Shown here piece by piece: positions 8,909 through 17,739 of a DNA stretch of 64,000 bases. Origin of the DNA: Chitinophagaceae bacterium (GTDB taxonomy: Bacteria; Bacteroidota; Bacteroidia; Chitinophagales; Chitinophagaceae). Under the pieces are notes generated by a model. It had not been told where the DNA came from. It searched no databases and was given only the letters and a program-made list of their open reading frames with translations. Both the position numbers and the translations under genes were made by a program. The stretch is from assembly GCA_014379345.1 (NCBI GenBank), contig JACMLY010000152.1, forward strand, positions 1-64,000. Reading direction: 5' to 3'. The first letter of the stretch is position 1. Every line of letters starts with the position of its first letter.

Positions 8909-9853
8909 TTACAAAACTTTAAGATAAGGAGTAAGCTTTTCAAGCATCTCAGGAGAAATAATTTCAATTTTCAATAATTCTTCCAGCGATAGGTAGCTAC
9001 CATGTTGCAGACGGTAGCTGATAATAGCGTTCGCAATATTCCATTTAATATAAGGATGATCTTTTAATATTTCTGCATCAGCCGTATTGATGTTGATCTG
9101 TTGAATAAGGGATACGTTACACTGCAGAAAGGGCTTTATTTTTTGAAAAGCGGAATCCTGCAAACCATATATCTCTCTTACCTGTTCAACGGAATAAAAT
9201 CCACCAAGTTTATCGCGAAAATGAAGAATACGGTTTGCCAGTTTTGTTCCAATGCCGGGCAGAGCGATCAACAGGGAAGTATCTGCCGAATTTATATCGA
9301 TGATCGCATGCGGGCGGGTAGCCATTTTACGGTAGTTGCTTATAATCGCATATGAACTATCACGCTGTTTTTTTTCAAGGTCGTTGCTTTTTAACAGGAC
9401 GAATGGTAAAAGTTGCTCATACTGTCCTCTTCGCAAACCGTAAATCTTCTTTATATCTTCTGGTTTTCTGAATTTTCCGCCCTTTGAAATGTAGTTCGAA
9501 ATGGTTTTAATAGTGCGGTCGTTCAGCCCTAATTTTTTCCATCCACCTGCTGAGAGTGTGTTTGGATCAAACTGAAATAGTAGTATGGTTTGTTGATGCT
9601 TGTAAGATGGTTCATGATCTGACATATAATTTTCTTTTCCTTCACCTGAAAAATTCTCGTTAGTGTCGCGATCAGTTCTTTTTAACTCAGCCATTTGTTG
9701 TTTCATTTCTTCAACGGCTTTTGGATCGAGTGATCTTTTGGGTGTTGCAAAAAATGCAGGCAATAAATAAATTATTACAATGAGAATGATCAGAATCAAA
9801 GCGCCGGTCCGCTCTCTCTTAGAAAAAGAAAAATAGTCTTTGATACCCGCCAC
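8909..9853 (-). CDS. Helix-hairpin-helix (ComEA-like) membrane-anchored protein
   Basis: A 314-residue protein with an N-terminal cytosolic stretch (KDYFSFSKRERTGA), one membrane segment (ILIILIVIIYLLPAFF, about residues 18-34) and an outer part with repeated helix-hairpin-helix units. Clear units are DINSADTSLLIALPGIGTKL (about 193-212) and NINTADAEILKDHPYIKWNI (about 253-272), with another around 105-125 (KLGLNDRTIKTISNYISKGG). Each NxADxxxLxxLPGIG unit is the ComEA-type non-specific DNA-binding motif. The function is probably DNA binding at the envelope, for uptake or otherwise; no competence genes are adjacent. The downstream neighbour in its direction is non-coding. Confidence 0.85.
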   Translation of the reverse strand: MAGIKDYFSFSKRERTGALILIILIVIIYLLPAFFATPKRSLDPKAVEEMKQQMAELKRTDRDTNENFSGEGKENYMSDHEPSYKHQQTILLFQFDPNTLSAGGWKKLGLNDRTIKTISNYISKGGKFRKPEDIKKIYGLRRGQYEQLLPFVLLKSNDLEKKQRDSSYAIISNYRKMATRPHAIIDINSADTSLLIALPGIGTKLANRILHFRDKLGGFYSVEQVREIYGLQDSAFQKIKPFLQCNVSLIQQININTADAEILKDHPYIKWNIANAIISYRLQHGSYLSLEELLKIEIISPEMLEKLTPYLKVL

Positions 9854-9916
9854 ATAAAAAGTTATAATGGCAAGTTAACACCAGTCTAAAAAATGACCAT
9901 GAGGTTTTCACGCAAT

Positions 9917-10693
9917 TTATACGTGTATTGTCAGCCCATCGTATGATAACAGTACTCCGTTGGGCAATTCTTTATTGATCTCTTCATGCCGGCCCATCTG
10001 GTGGCTCATATGCGTAAAATATGTCTGAGGTATATTCAGTTCCTGCGACAAAATAATTGCTTCGCTGAGCGAAAAGTGTGAGATATGTTTCTCTTTTCGC
10101 AGCGTATTCAGTACCAAAACCCCGCTTCCCATTATCTTTTCCCTTTCCTGTGCCTCAATTTTATTAGCGTCCGTGATATAAGTAAAATTTCCAAAACGAA
10201 ATCCCATCACTGGCATTTTTAAATGCCAGACCATGATAGGGATCACATCGATATCTCCTACCCGAAAAGGATCCATGGCGATGGTATTGAGATCAATTTC
10301 CGGAACCCCGGGATATTTCTTGTCGGCAAAGGCATACGGAAACTCACGGATCAGCACTTCCTGGGTCATTTCATTCGCAAATACCTGCATAGGCAGACCT
10401 GTAAAAAAATTGTATGCCCGCACATCATCCAATCCGGCTACATGATCTTTGTGCGGATGCGTGAAAACAATAGCATCCAGCCGTTTCACCTTTGCCCGTA
10501 ACATCTGGTAACGGAAATCAGGACCCGCATCTACGACCAGTGTCGTTTTCCCGGACTGCACCATAATGCTAGAGCGTAACCGTTTGTCCTTTTTATCTTC
10601 AGAAGAACATACATAACAGTCGCAGCCGATCATGGGAATGCCGCTGCTGGTACCAGTTCCGAGAAAAGTTATTTTAAGAGGAGAAAAACTCAC
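9917..10693 (-). CDS. MBL-fold metallohydrolase, PhnP-like
   Basis: A metallo-beta-lactamase-fold enzyme of about 258 residues. The start GTSSGIPMIGCDCYVC carries the extra Cys cluster typical of PhnP-like phosphodiesterases. The metal site is FTHPHKDHVAGLDDVR (HxHxDH), with further His in THMSHQMGRHEE. I start it at the GTG at 10693 (VSFSPLKITFLG), because an in-frame ATG at 10729 would translate an intergenic word repeat (YFVLRISYF). PhnP hydrolyses cyclic ribose phosphate in phosphonate use, but no phn genes are nearby, so the substrate is unknown. The gene lies next to a hairpin repeat on its 5' side. Confidence 0.85.
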   Translation of the reverse strand: MSFSPLKITFLGTGTSSGIPMIGCDCYVCSSEDKKDKRLRSSIMVQSGKTTLVVDAGPDFRYQMLRAKVKRLDAIVFTHPHKDHVAGLDDVRAYNFFTGLPMQVFANEMTQEVLIREFPYAFADKKYPGVPEIDLNTIAMDPFRVGDIDVIPIMVWHLKMPVMGFRFGNFTYITDANKIEAQEREKIMGSGVLVLNTLRKEKHISHFSLSEAIILSQELNIPQTYFTHMSHQMGRHEEINKELPNGVLLSYDGLTIHV

Positions 10694-10700
10694 CGGCCAA

Positions 10701-10769
10701 AAATACGAAATACGAAGTACGAAATACAAAGTACGAAGTATGAAGTTTGAAGTACGAAGTCAAAATACG
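10701..10769. repeat. GTACGAAG / ATACGAA word repeat
   Basis: Imperfect tandem words: ATACGAA, ATACGAAGTACGAA, ATACAAAGTACGAAGTATGAAG, GTACGAAG, ATACGAA. The same words occur at 10921-10965, 17897-17925 and 26875-26915, always touching a gene end or, in one case, inside a gene. Confidence 0.75.
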
Positions 10770-10790
10770 AATGAATAAAAAAATAATTTC

Positions 10791-10913
10791 TCCTATGTTC
10801 CTTCTATGTCCCTATGATCCTATGTGGTAAAAAAATCTTGCACAGTTTTGAAACTGTCCCAGGCGCAGTCAATTTACCACATAGGATCATAGGGACATAG
10901 AAGGAACATAGAA
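10791..10913. repeat. Hairpin element copy 1 (41-bp arms, 41-bp loop)
   Basis: The left arm (10791-10831) and right arm (10873-10913) are inverted repeats matching at 40 of 41 positions; they contain CTATGTTCCTTCTATGTCCC and its complement. The 41-base centre (10832-10872) reads AATCTTGCACAGTTTTGAAA near its left side. A second copy at 26751-26864 has the same arms and a centre that is the reverse complement of this one. The element is flanked by GTACGAAG words on both sides. There is no coding capacity. Confidence 0.85.
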
Positions 10914-10952
10914 TTTCTTAAACTTCGTATTTCAGACTTCGTACTTCGTACT

Positions 10953-11219
10953 TTAAACTTCCGACTTCAATCGTATGGCTTCGTACATTTTCCTCGAGTC
11001 GGCTGTTAATAATTGGGGTTGGATATTAAGTTGTGGAATGATATCTAACAGGGTGTTAATGCGGCCTTCAGTCTGAAGGAATTTATTCAGTACAACAACT
11101 TTTCGTTGTTCCAGTATACAATAGCCACTTTGAAAAGTGCCGCGCTCATAACGGACCACATACCCCGCTTCGTGCAGTATTCTCTCAGCTTTGTCCAATA
11201 TTGTTTGCGTATATTTCAT
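10953..11219 (-). CDS. Hypothetical protein, 88 residues
   Basis: A small soluble protein starting MKYTQTILDKAERILHEAGY. It looks like an alpha/beta fold: an N-terminal helix, then strands YVVRYERGTF, SGYCILEQRKVVVLNK, then a helical stretch (EGRINTLLDIIPQL) and a C-terminal helix. I do not recognise a named family. The last residues (LKSEV) and the stop codon are written in the GTACGAAG-type word repeat that follows, so the repeat has reached or replaced the original 3' end. It lies downstream of porX on the same strand, about 100 bases away. Confidence 0.75.
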   Translation of the reverse strand: MKYTQTILDKAERILHEAGYVVRYERGTFQSGYCILEQRKVVVLNKFLQTEGRINTLLDIIPQLNIQPQLLTADSRKMYEAIRLKSEV

Positions 11220-11319
11220 AACTGCTTTCCAGCGGTTTTTGTTTATTGCGAAACTAGCCTATCTATACAAACATAGGCAGGAGAGCCTGTATTATTTTTC
11301 CACAGCCTTTGCAGGATGA

Positions 11320-12876
11320 TTATTTGTTAGTCATCTTGATCACAGGTATAATCATTTCTTCAAGGCTGACCCCACCATGCTGGAATGTATTGCGGTAATA
11401 ATTGACGTAGTAATTGTAGTTATTAGGATAGCAGAGAAATATATCTTCCTTCGCAAAAATGTAGGATGAATTCACGGTAGGCACGGGTAAGCCGGCTTCT
11501 TTGGGATCACGAAATGCCAAAACTTCTTTGCTGTCGTAATTCAAATTACGTCCATGCTTGTATCGGAGATTGGTAGTTGTTTGTTTGTCCCCTATCACCT
11601 TGGCGGGCGTTTTAACACGAACGCTTCCATGATCGGTTGCCAGGATCAGGTTGATCTTTTTATCGGCTACTTTCTTCAGGGCCTGGTGCAGGGGAGAGTG
11701 CTCAAACCAGCTTTTCGTTACCGATCTATAACTTGTTTCATCGCCGGCCAGTTCCTTTAGTACCTCCATTTCCGTTCGTGCATGGCTCATCATATCAACA
11801 AAATTGTATACGATAATATTCAGATCATTGCCCATCAGGTTATGAATATTGTTCACAAGATCCTGTCCGGCCTGGTGGTTTAATACTTTGGTATAAGAAA
11901 ACCGCATGTCTTCTCTTCTAAGCTTTTTTAATTGCAGTCGAAAAAGTTCCTCTTCGTGTAAATTTTTTCCGCCCTCTTCATCATCATTTTTCCATTGTGA
12001 TGGAAATTGCTTTTCAATTTCCATGGGCATCATGCCTGCAAAAATGGAATTGCGGCTGTATTGAGTGGCTGTAGGCAGAATGCTGTAAAAAGTATCTTCT
12101 TCCAGTATCCTGAAGCTGTCGGCAAATATGGGTTGTATTGCTTTCCATTGATCAAAGCGCAGATTATCCAGCAATAAAAAGAATGTTGGAACTCCTTTCT
12201 CTATATGCGGGAAAACTTTGTGCTTAAACAATGTGTGCGACATGATTGGGCCATCGTCGCCTTTCGGATTTACCCATTTTGGATAGTGTCTCGACACAAA
12301 TTTGAAGAATTCAGTATTGGCTTCATTTTTTTGCGTATGAAAAACCTCACGCATCTCAGGGCTATCACTTTTCTCCATTTCAAGTTCCCAGTAAACAAGT
12401 TTTTTATAAATGTCCATCCAGGAGTTGTGGTCGGGATTGCTGTTTAAAGCCATGAACAGATTCCGGAATTCCTGTTGATAAGCAGTCGTTGTTTTCTCTC
12501 CTACCAATCTTTTATTGTCGATGATCTTTTTCAGGCTTAATAACACCTGATTGGGATTGACAGGCTTGATCAGGTAATCAGTGATCTGGCTACCGATCGC
12601 ATCATCCATCAGGTTCTCAGTTTCATTTTTTGTAATCAGAACAACAGGTATCTGTGAATTTAGCTCCTTTATTTTAGCCAGGGTCTCAAGCCCTGTAATG
12701 CCCGGCATTGTTTCGTCGAGCAATACCACATCTACCGGATGATCTTTCACGTAATCGAGAGCATCGAATCCGTTTGTCAGGGCATTAACTTCGTACCCCT
12801 TATTCTGTAAAAACAATATTTGCGACTGAAGACTTTCTATTTCATCATCTATCCAAAGAATTTTTCCTAATGACAT
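11320..12876 (-). CDS. porX: PorX-type response regulator with PglZ domain
   Basis: A 518-residue protein with a receiver domain (residues 1-120; acidic pocket DDE at 10-12, phosphoacceptor Asp54 in LLDETMPG, Thr in LITK, Lys in LIKP). A linker is followed by a PglZ/alkaline-phosphatase-superfamily domain (from about 225: FFLLLDNLRFDQW, later ATDHGSVRVKTP). This pairing is the hallmark of PorX, which with the histidine kinase PorY controls type IX secretion genes in Porphyromonas and relatives; the PglZ domain acts as a phosphodiesterase on oligonucleotides in studied members. No DNA-binding domain is present. A partner kinase is not in the window. It supports the presence of a type IX system in this organism. 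Confidence 0.92.
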   Translation of the reverse strand: MSLGKILWIDDEIESLQSQILFLQNKGYEVNALTNGFDALDYVKDHPVDVVLLDETMPGITGLETLAKIKELNSQIPVVLITKNETENLMDDAIGSQITDYLIKPVNPNQVLLSLKKIIDNKRLVGEKTTTAYQQEFRNLFMALNSNPDHNSWMDIYKKLVYWELEMEKSDSPEMREVFHTQKNEANTEFFKFVSRHYPKWVNPKGDDGPIMSHTLFKHKVFPHIEKGVPTFFLLLDNLRFDQWKAIQPIFADSFRILEEDTFYSILPTATQYSRNSIFAGMMPMEIEKQFPSQWKNDDEEGGKNLHEEELFRLQLKKLRREDMRFSYTKVLNHQAGQDLVNNIHNLMGNDLNIIVYNFVDMMSHARTEMEVLKELAGDETSYRSVTKSWFEHSPLHQALKKVADKKINLILATDHGSVRVKTPAKVIGDKQTTTNLRYKHGRNLNYDSKEVLAFRDPKEAGLPVPTVNSSYIFAKEDIFLCYPNNYNYYVNYYRNTFQHGGVSLEEMIIPVIKMTNK

Positions 12877-12987
12877 CTAGTAGATTGTGTTTTATGGCTG
12901 ATTGTGAAGATCTATCCTGCCCGAATATGAAAGAATGCATGTATTGGTTCGAAAGCTACCAAAATTATTTTATCCACTCAGCCTTTG

Positions 12988-12995
12988 TACTTTTG
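12988..12995 (+). promoter_or_regulatory. Promoter -7 box of the HD-domain gene
   Basis: TACTTTTG matches TAnnTTTG exactly, 44 bases before the ATG at 13039. Confidence 0.4.
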
Positions 12996-13038
12996 TCCGC
13001 TGAATTTGGCAATAATTTTAACAAATCAGGAGCAGCGA

Positions 13039-14265
13039 ATGACTCATACTCGAAAAATCATCAATGACCCGGTATATGGATTTATTACAATTGATCACCC
13101 GCTTTTGCTACATATCATTGCTCATCCGTATTACCAGCGACTGAGACGGATCCACCAGATGGCATTCGCTCACCTTGTTTATCCAGGGGCGGTTCATACC
13201 CGGCTTCATCATTCCCTGGGGGCCTATCATTTAATGTGTAATGCACTGAATGAACTGGATAATAAAGGCATACTGATCACCACGGAAGAAAAGGTTGCAG
13301 CGAAGGCAGCCATCTTGTTACACGACGCGGGGCACGGGCCCTTTTCCCATGCGTTGGAGAACATTTTGGTAAAGGATGTATCCCATGAAGAAATTTCGAT
13401 TCTGATCATGCAGTTAATGAATAAAGAATTGAATGGTCAGTTGGATATGGCCATTGAGATATTTACTGATAAATACCCTAAACAATTCCTGCATCAACTT
13501 ATTTCCGGTCAACTCGATGTTGACCGCATGGATTACCTGACACGGGATAGTTTTTTCACCGGCGTTTCTGAAGGTGTGATCGGGTACGACAGGATCATCA
13601 AAATGCTTACCGTCCATGAGGGCCAACTGATGGTGGAAGAAAAGGCGATTTATTCGATCGAAAAATTTCTGGTGTCGAGGCGATTGATGTACTGGCAGGT
13701 TTATCTTCATAAAGCCGTCTTAAGTGCTGAGATGATGCTGGTAAAAATCGTTGAACGGGCAAAGGAGCTGATATCGGGGGGAATGAGCGTTCCATCGAGT
13801 TCTCCCACCTTTGATTTTTTCTTGAGTAATAATCAATCGGACCAATTCATAAACCATCTTAACAAATTCTGTTTGCTGGACGATTATGATGTACTGGCTA
13901 CCATTAAAAACTGGATGGCACACCCAGATAAAATTCTTTCTATTCTTTGCAGGCTTTTAGTGGAACGTCGTTTATTAAAAGTTAAATTACAGGCTGAACC
14001 CGTTGATGAAGCCATAATTGAAACCATGCGGAATAAGATTTGTCTGTTTCTCGGCGTTACTGAAAAAGAAAGCAGCTATTTTATTTTTGCGGGTGAAGCA
14101 GTAAATACAACCTATGATCCTTCTGAAGAACGTATCCAGATACTTTTGAAAGACGGATCGGTAAAAGATATTTCCAAAGTAGATAATGCGCTCATCCATC
14201 ACACCTTGGCCAGCCCTGTGAAAAAAAATTATATTTGTTATTTAAATACAGATGCCGTCTTATAG
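13039..14265 (+). CDS. HD-superfamily phosphohydrolase (dNTPase-like)
   Basis: A 408-residue protein starting MTHTRKIINDPVYGFITID, chosen over a TTG 54 bases upstream because it matches the usual family start. The metal-binding H...HD...D signature is seen: HTRLHHSLGAYHL (about residues 47-59), LLHDAGHGPFSHALE (about 92-106), and DVDRMDYLTRDSFFTGVSEG. Proteins of this type resemble the SAMHD1/dGTPase branch (YdhJ-like) and hydrolyse nucleotides; the true substrate is unknown. It is directly upstream of lpxD, separated by 50 bases, as often seen in Bacteroidota, and could be co-transcribed with the lipid A genes. Confidence 0.88.
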   Translation: MTHTRKIINDPVYGFITIDHPLLLHIIAHPYYQRLRRIHQMAFAHLVYPGAVHTRLHHSLGAYHLMCNALNELDNKGILITTEEKVAAKAAILLHDAGHGPFSHALENILVKDVSHEEISILIMQLMNKELNGQLDMAIEIFTDKYPKQFLHQLISGQLDVDRMDYLTRDSFFTGVSEGVIGYDRIIKMLTVHEGQLMVEEKAIYSIEKFLVSRRLMYWQVYLHKAVLSAEMMLVKIVERAKELISGGMSVPSSSPTFDFFLSNNQSDQFINHLNKFCLLDDYDVLATIKNWMAHPDKILSILCRLLVERRLLKVKLQAEPVDEAIIETMRNKICLFLGVTEKESSYFIFAGEAVNTTYDPSEERIQILLKDGSVKDISKVDNALIHHTLASPVKKNYICYLNTDAVL

Positions 14266-14315
14266 TGTAAATTGCTAACAGGTACGGCCACTGCTCATTG
14301 CTTAAAGTCTATACT

Positions 14316-15368
14316 ATGCAATTCACTGCATCGCAAATAGCGTTGATCATAAACGGAAAAATCGAAGGAAATCCAGATGCATCTATCGGATCTTTTGGCA
14401 AGATCGAAGAAGCACAACCCGGCCAGTTATCCTTCCTGGCTAATCCAAAATATGAAGATTATCTGTATCATACCGGTGCCTCGATCATTATCGTGAACGA
14501 ATCCCAGACTCTGCAGAAGCCTCTTAGTTCAACACTTATCCGCGTACCGGATGCTTATTCTGCCTTTGCCATCTTGCTTTCAAAATACCAGGAGATGCGG
14601 ACCCAGCAGATGCATGGAATCCAGGAACCTTCTTATATTTCAAAAACGGCCGTACTCGGAACGAACGTGTTTATTGGTGCTTTCAGTTATATCGGCGAAA
14701 ATGCCGTCATTGGAAACAATGTTAAAATTTTCCCCGGTGTTTATGTCGGCAATAACGTGCGCATTCATGATAACACAATGTTGCACCCCGGTGTAAAGAT
14801 CTACCATGACTGTGTGTTGGGAAAAAATGTAACGGTGCATGCCGGTACAGTGATAGGAAGTGATGGATTTGGCTTTGCTCCGCAGGCGGATGGCACATTT
14901 AAAAAAGTGCCGCAGATTGGCAATGTTATCGTAGAAGACCAGGTTGAGATCGGCGCCAATGCAACCATCGATCGCGCAACGATGGGGTCTACAGTTATAA
15001 AGTCAGGGGCAAAGCTCGATAACCTGATCCAGATAGCGCATAATGTAGAAGTGGGCAATAATACTGCTATTGCCGCTCAGGCAGGAGTAAGTGGCAGTAC
15101 GAAAATTGGTCATAATGTTATGATCGGCGGACAGGCTGGCATAGTGGGACATATCCAGATTGCCGATGGCAGCAGGATCAATGCTCAAAGTGGTGTTAGC
15201 AAATCCATCAAAACGCCTAATACTTCCGTCACCGGGTCGCCAGCTTTCGATTATGCCAGTGCCTTACGCAGCCAGGCAGTAACGCGTAACCTTCCCGAGC
15301 TGGAAAAGCGAATCATTGAGCTGGAAAATATGGTGAAACAATTGCTTGCCGAAAAAGCGGGGATCTGA
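14316..15368 (+). CDS. lpxD: UDP-3-O-(3-hydroxyacyl)glucosamine N-acyltransferase
   Basis: A 350-residue left-handed beta-helix acyltransferase. The N-terminal uridine-binding domain (about 1-100) has GSFGKIEEAQPGQLSFLANP; the hexapeptide-repeat helix runs from about 105 to 310 with the catalytic His in NLIQIAHNVEVGNNTAIAAQ. The C-terminal helix (LEKRIIELENMVKQLL) is a short coiled coil. It adds the second acyl chain to UDP-acylglucosamine in lipid A synthesis, in the cytoplasm. I start at MQFTASQIALII; an upstream TTG at 14298 is less likely. It is the first of three linked lipid A genes. Confidence 0.95.
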   Translation: MQFTASQIALIINGKIEGNPDASIGSFGKIEEAQPGQLSFLANPKYEDYLYHTGASIIIVNESQTLQKPLSSTLIRVPDAYSAFAILLSKYQEMRTQQMHGIQEPSYISKTAVLGTNVFIGAFSYIGENAVIGNNVKIFPGVYVGNNVRIHDNTMLHPGVKIYHDCVLGKNVTVHAGTVIGSDGFGFAPQADGTFKKVPQIGNVIVEDQVEIGANATIDRATMGSTVIKSGAKLDNLIQIAHNVEVGNNTAIAAQAGVSGSTKIGHNVMIGGQAGIVGHIQIADGSRINAQSGVSKSIKTPNTSVTGSPAFDYASALRSQAVTRNLPELEKRIIELENMVKQLLAEKAGI

Positions 15369-15511
15369 TATTACCCGTACAAGTCCCCGAATTCTTTACT
15401 ATTTGCACACTTCGTATATACTTCCATCTTCCCAGCATTGTTTTTATTGCTGCTTTCCTGAGGCCCAACCTGCTAAAATAAAAATCCGTAAGTTTTCATA
15501 CTTTCGTGGCT

Positions 15512-16930
15512 ATGGAGATAATGAATGAGAACGGACAGCATTTTCAGCATACTATAAAGAATGAGATCTCTATTTCAGGAGCAGGCATCCACACCGGGCA
15601 CTCGGTTACCATGAGGCTTAAAATGGCCGAACCGAATACAGGAATTGTATTTCAGCGGATCGATCTGCCCGGTAAACCCACTGTAAAAGCCGATGTAGAT
15701 AATGTTATAGAAACAACCCGTAGCACCACCGTTGAGGCCAATGGCGCCAAAGTAGGCACCATTGAACACCTGATGGCATCGCTGGTGGGTATGCAGATAG
15801 ACAATGCATTGATTGAAATTGATGGAGAGGAAGTGCCCATACTCGATGGAAGCGCACACCCGTTTGTTGAACTTCTGAAAAAAGCCGGAAGCAAAAAGCA
15901 GGATGCCAAGAAAGTTTTTTACACGATCCAGCACAATATCACCTTTGTAGATGAAGGACGTAAGGTTGAAATGGTGGCCCTGCCCTACAACGGCTACAGG
16001 ATCAATACACTGATAGATTTTAATTCTCCGGTTTTGGGCACACAGCATGCCGCACTGAAAAACATGGAGGATTTTAATGAAGAAATTGCTCCCTGTCGCA
16101 CTTTTTGTTTTTTTCATGAATTAGAAGCGCTTCATGCAAATAACCTAATTAAAGGGGGAGACCTGAACAATGCGATCGTTGTTATTGACAAACCGGTGAC
16201 CCCTGAACAGGTAAAGAGAATACTGAAGGTGTTTAACCTGCCCGACGTGCAGGTAAGTGAAGAAGGAATTCTTAATAATCTTCAACTCAGGTTTCCTAAT
16301 GAACCTGCCCGCCACAAATTACTCGATGTAGTGGGAGATCTGGCACTGGTTGGGTTTCCATTTAAAGCCCATATTATTGCTAACAGGCCGGGGCATGCAT
16401 CCAATATAAATTTTGCCCGCAAGATAAAGGAGCATATAAAAAAATATAAATACAAACAGGAGATTCCAAAATATGATCCCTGCCGGCCACCCGTTCTTGA
16501 TATCCAGGCGATCGAAAAAATACTCCCCCACCGCTATCCTTTCCTGCTTGTTGACAAGGTGATTGAACTGACGGACAGGCATGTAGTGGCTATAAAAAAT
16601 GTGACTTATAATGAACCTTTTTTCCAGGGGCATTTTCCCGGAAACTGCATCATGCCGGGTGTGTTGCAGATCGAAGCACTGGCTCAGACAGGTGGTCTTT
16701 TTTCAATACGGAAGGATTCACCCGACGACTATGATACTTACTTTTTGAAAATTGAAAACTGTAAATTCAAACAGAAAGTTGTGCCGGGCGATACCATGAT
16801 CCTTAAAATGGAACTTACTCATCCTATCCGCAGAGGCATATGTGAAATGAAGGGATCGATTTTCGTTGGCGATAAATTGGTAACTGAAGCAGACCTGGTA
16901 GCCCAAATTGTAAAACGACCTAAAGCCTAA
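15512..16930 (+). CDS. lpxC: Bifunctional UDP-3-O-acyl-GlcNAc deacetylase / 3-hydroxyacyl-ACP dehydratase
   Basis: A fused protein of about 472 residues. The LpxC half (about 1-310) has the start ISISGAGIHTGHSVTMRL and the zinc site His in GTIEHLMASL and in ARHKLLDVVGDLALVG, then the late motif RPGHASNINFARK. The FabZ half (about 325-470) has LPHRYPFLLVDKV and the active-site His and Glu in HFPGNCIMPGVLQIEALAQ. LpxC commits to lipid A synthesis and FabZ makes the unsaturated acyl-ACP; the fusion is characteristic of Bacteroidota. The start may be the ATG at 15512 or 15521; TACTTTCG just upstream is promoter-like. The stop is two bases before lpxA. Confidence 0.95.
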   Translation: MEIMNENGQHFQHTIKNEISISGAGIHTGHSVTMRLKMAEPNTGIVFQRIDLPGKPTVKADVDNVIETTRSTTVEANGAKVGTIEHLMASLVGMQIDNALIEIDGEEVPILDGSAHPFVELLKKAGSKKQDAKKVFYTIQHNITFVDEGRKVEMVALPYNGYRINTLIDFNSPVLGTQHAALKNMEDFNEEIAPCRTFCFFHELEALHANNLIKGGDLNNAIVVIDKPVTPEQVKRILKVFNLPDVQVSEEGILNNLQLRFPNEPARHKLLDVVGDLALVGFPFKAHIIANRPGHASNINFARKIKEHIKKYKYKQEIPKYDPCRPPVLDIQAIEKILPHRYPFLLVDKVIELTDRHVVAIKNVTYNEPFFQGHFPGNCIMPGVLQIEALAQTGGLFSIRKDSPDDYDTYFLKIENCKFKQKVVPGDTMILKMELTHPIRRGICEMKGSIFVGDKLVTEADLVAQIVKRPKA

Positions 16931-16932
16931 GT

Positions 16933-17739
16933 ATGATCAGCCCCCTCGCACATATCCATCCCGATGCAAAAATTGGAAACAATGTTACAATAGACCCTTT
17001 TGCTGTAATAAATAATAATGTAACGATTGGCGATGATACCCATATTATGTCTAATGCAGTGATAGCAAGCGGCACAACAATTGGCAAATCGTGTAAGATT
17101 TTTCCCGGCGCTGTAATAGGCGCTATTCCGCAGGACCTAAAGTTTGTGGGAGAAGACACCACTGTGGAAATCGGAGACCATACCACCCTACGCGAATGTG
17201 TAACTGTAAACAGGGGAACAAAAGATAGGTGGAAAACAGTTGTTGGCAGCCATTGCCTTTTGATGGCCTATGCACATGTAGCCCATGATTGTATATTGGG
17301 TAACTATGTTATTCTTGCAAATGGAGTTCAATTAGCCGGGCATGTTACAGTCGACGATCATGCGATCCTGGGAGGTCTTGCCGGGGTTCACCAGTTCACA
17401 CGGGTAGGTGCACATACCTATGTAGCCGGACATACGGTTATCCGTAAAGATGTGCCCCCTTACGTGAAGGCCGCGCGTGAGCCGTTGAGCTATATGGGAA
17501 TTAATATTGTAGGATTGCAGCGGAGCAAAATGCCGAAAGAAACCATCGCTGAGATCTCAAACATCTATCATATACTTTTTGTTGAAAAACATACCACTTC
17601 CGCCGCTCTTGCATTAATAGAAAAAAACTTTGATTCGAGCCCTGTCAAGGAACAGATCGTTCAATTCATCAATACTTCGCGCACCGGCATTATTAAGCGT
17701 CACTCCAAAATCGGAAATGATGACGATTTCTCTTTCTGA
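16933..17739 (+). CDS. lpxA: Acyl-[ACP]--UDP-N-acetylglucosamine O-acyltransferase
   Basis: A 268-residue hexapeptide-repeat acyltransferase starting MISPLAHIHPDAKIGNN. The catalytic His lies in AYAHVAHDCILGNYV, and the trimer-specific region has LGGLAGVHQFTRVGAHTYVAG; a C-terminal helical domain follows from about 195 (GLQRSKMPKETIAEI). LpxA adds the first 3-hydroxyacyl chain to UDP-GlcNAc at the start of lipid A synthesis. It begins two bases after lpxC/fabZ, clear evidence of an operon with lpxD upstream. Its last 23 bases overlap the start of the following ABC ATPase gene. Confidence 0.96.
   Translation: MISPLAHIHPDAKIGNNVTIDPFAVINNNVTIGDDTHIMSNAVIASGTTIGKSCKIFPGAVIGAIPQDLKFVGEDTTVEIGDHTTLRECVTVNRGTKDRWKTVVGSHCLLMAYAHVAHDCILGNYVILANGVQLAGHVTVDDHAILGGLAGVHQFTRVGAHTYVAGHTVIRKDVPPYVKAAREPLSYMGINIVGLQRSKMPKETIAEISNIYHILFVEKHTTSAALALIEKNFDSSPVKEQIVQFINTSRTGIIKRHSKIGNDDDFSF

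Noticed and set aside
10694-10729. Longer start (ATG at 10729) of the PhnP-like gene
   Set aside because: The extra residues are a translation of the GTACGAAG-type word repeat, and the protein fold begins right after the GTG.
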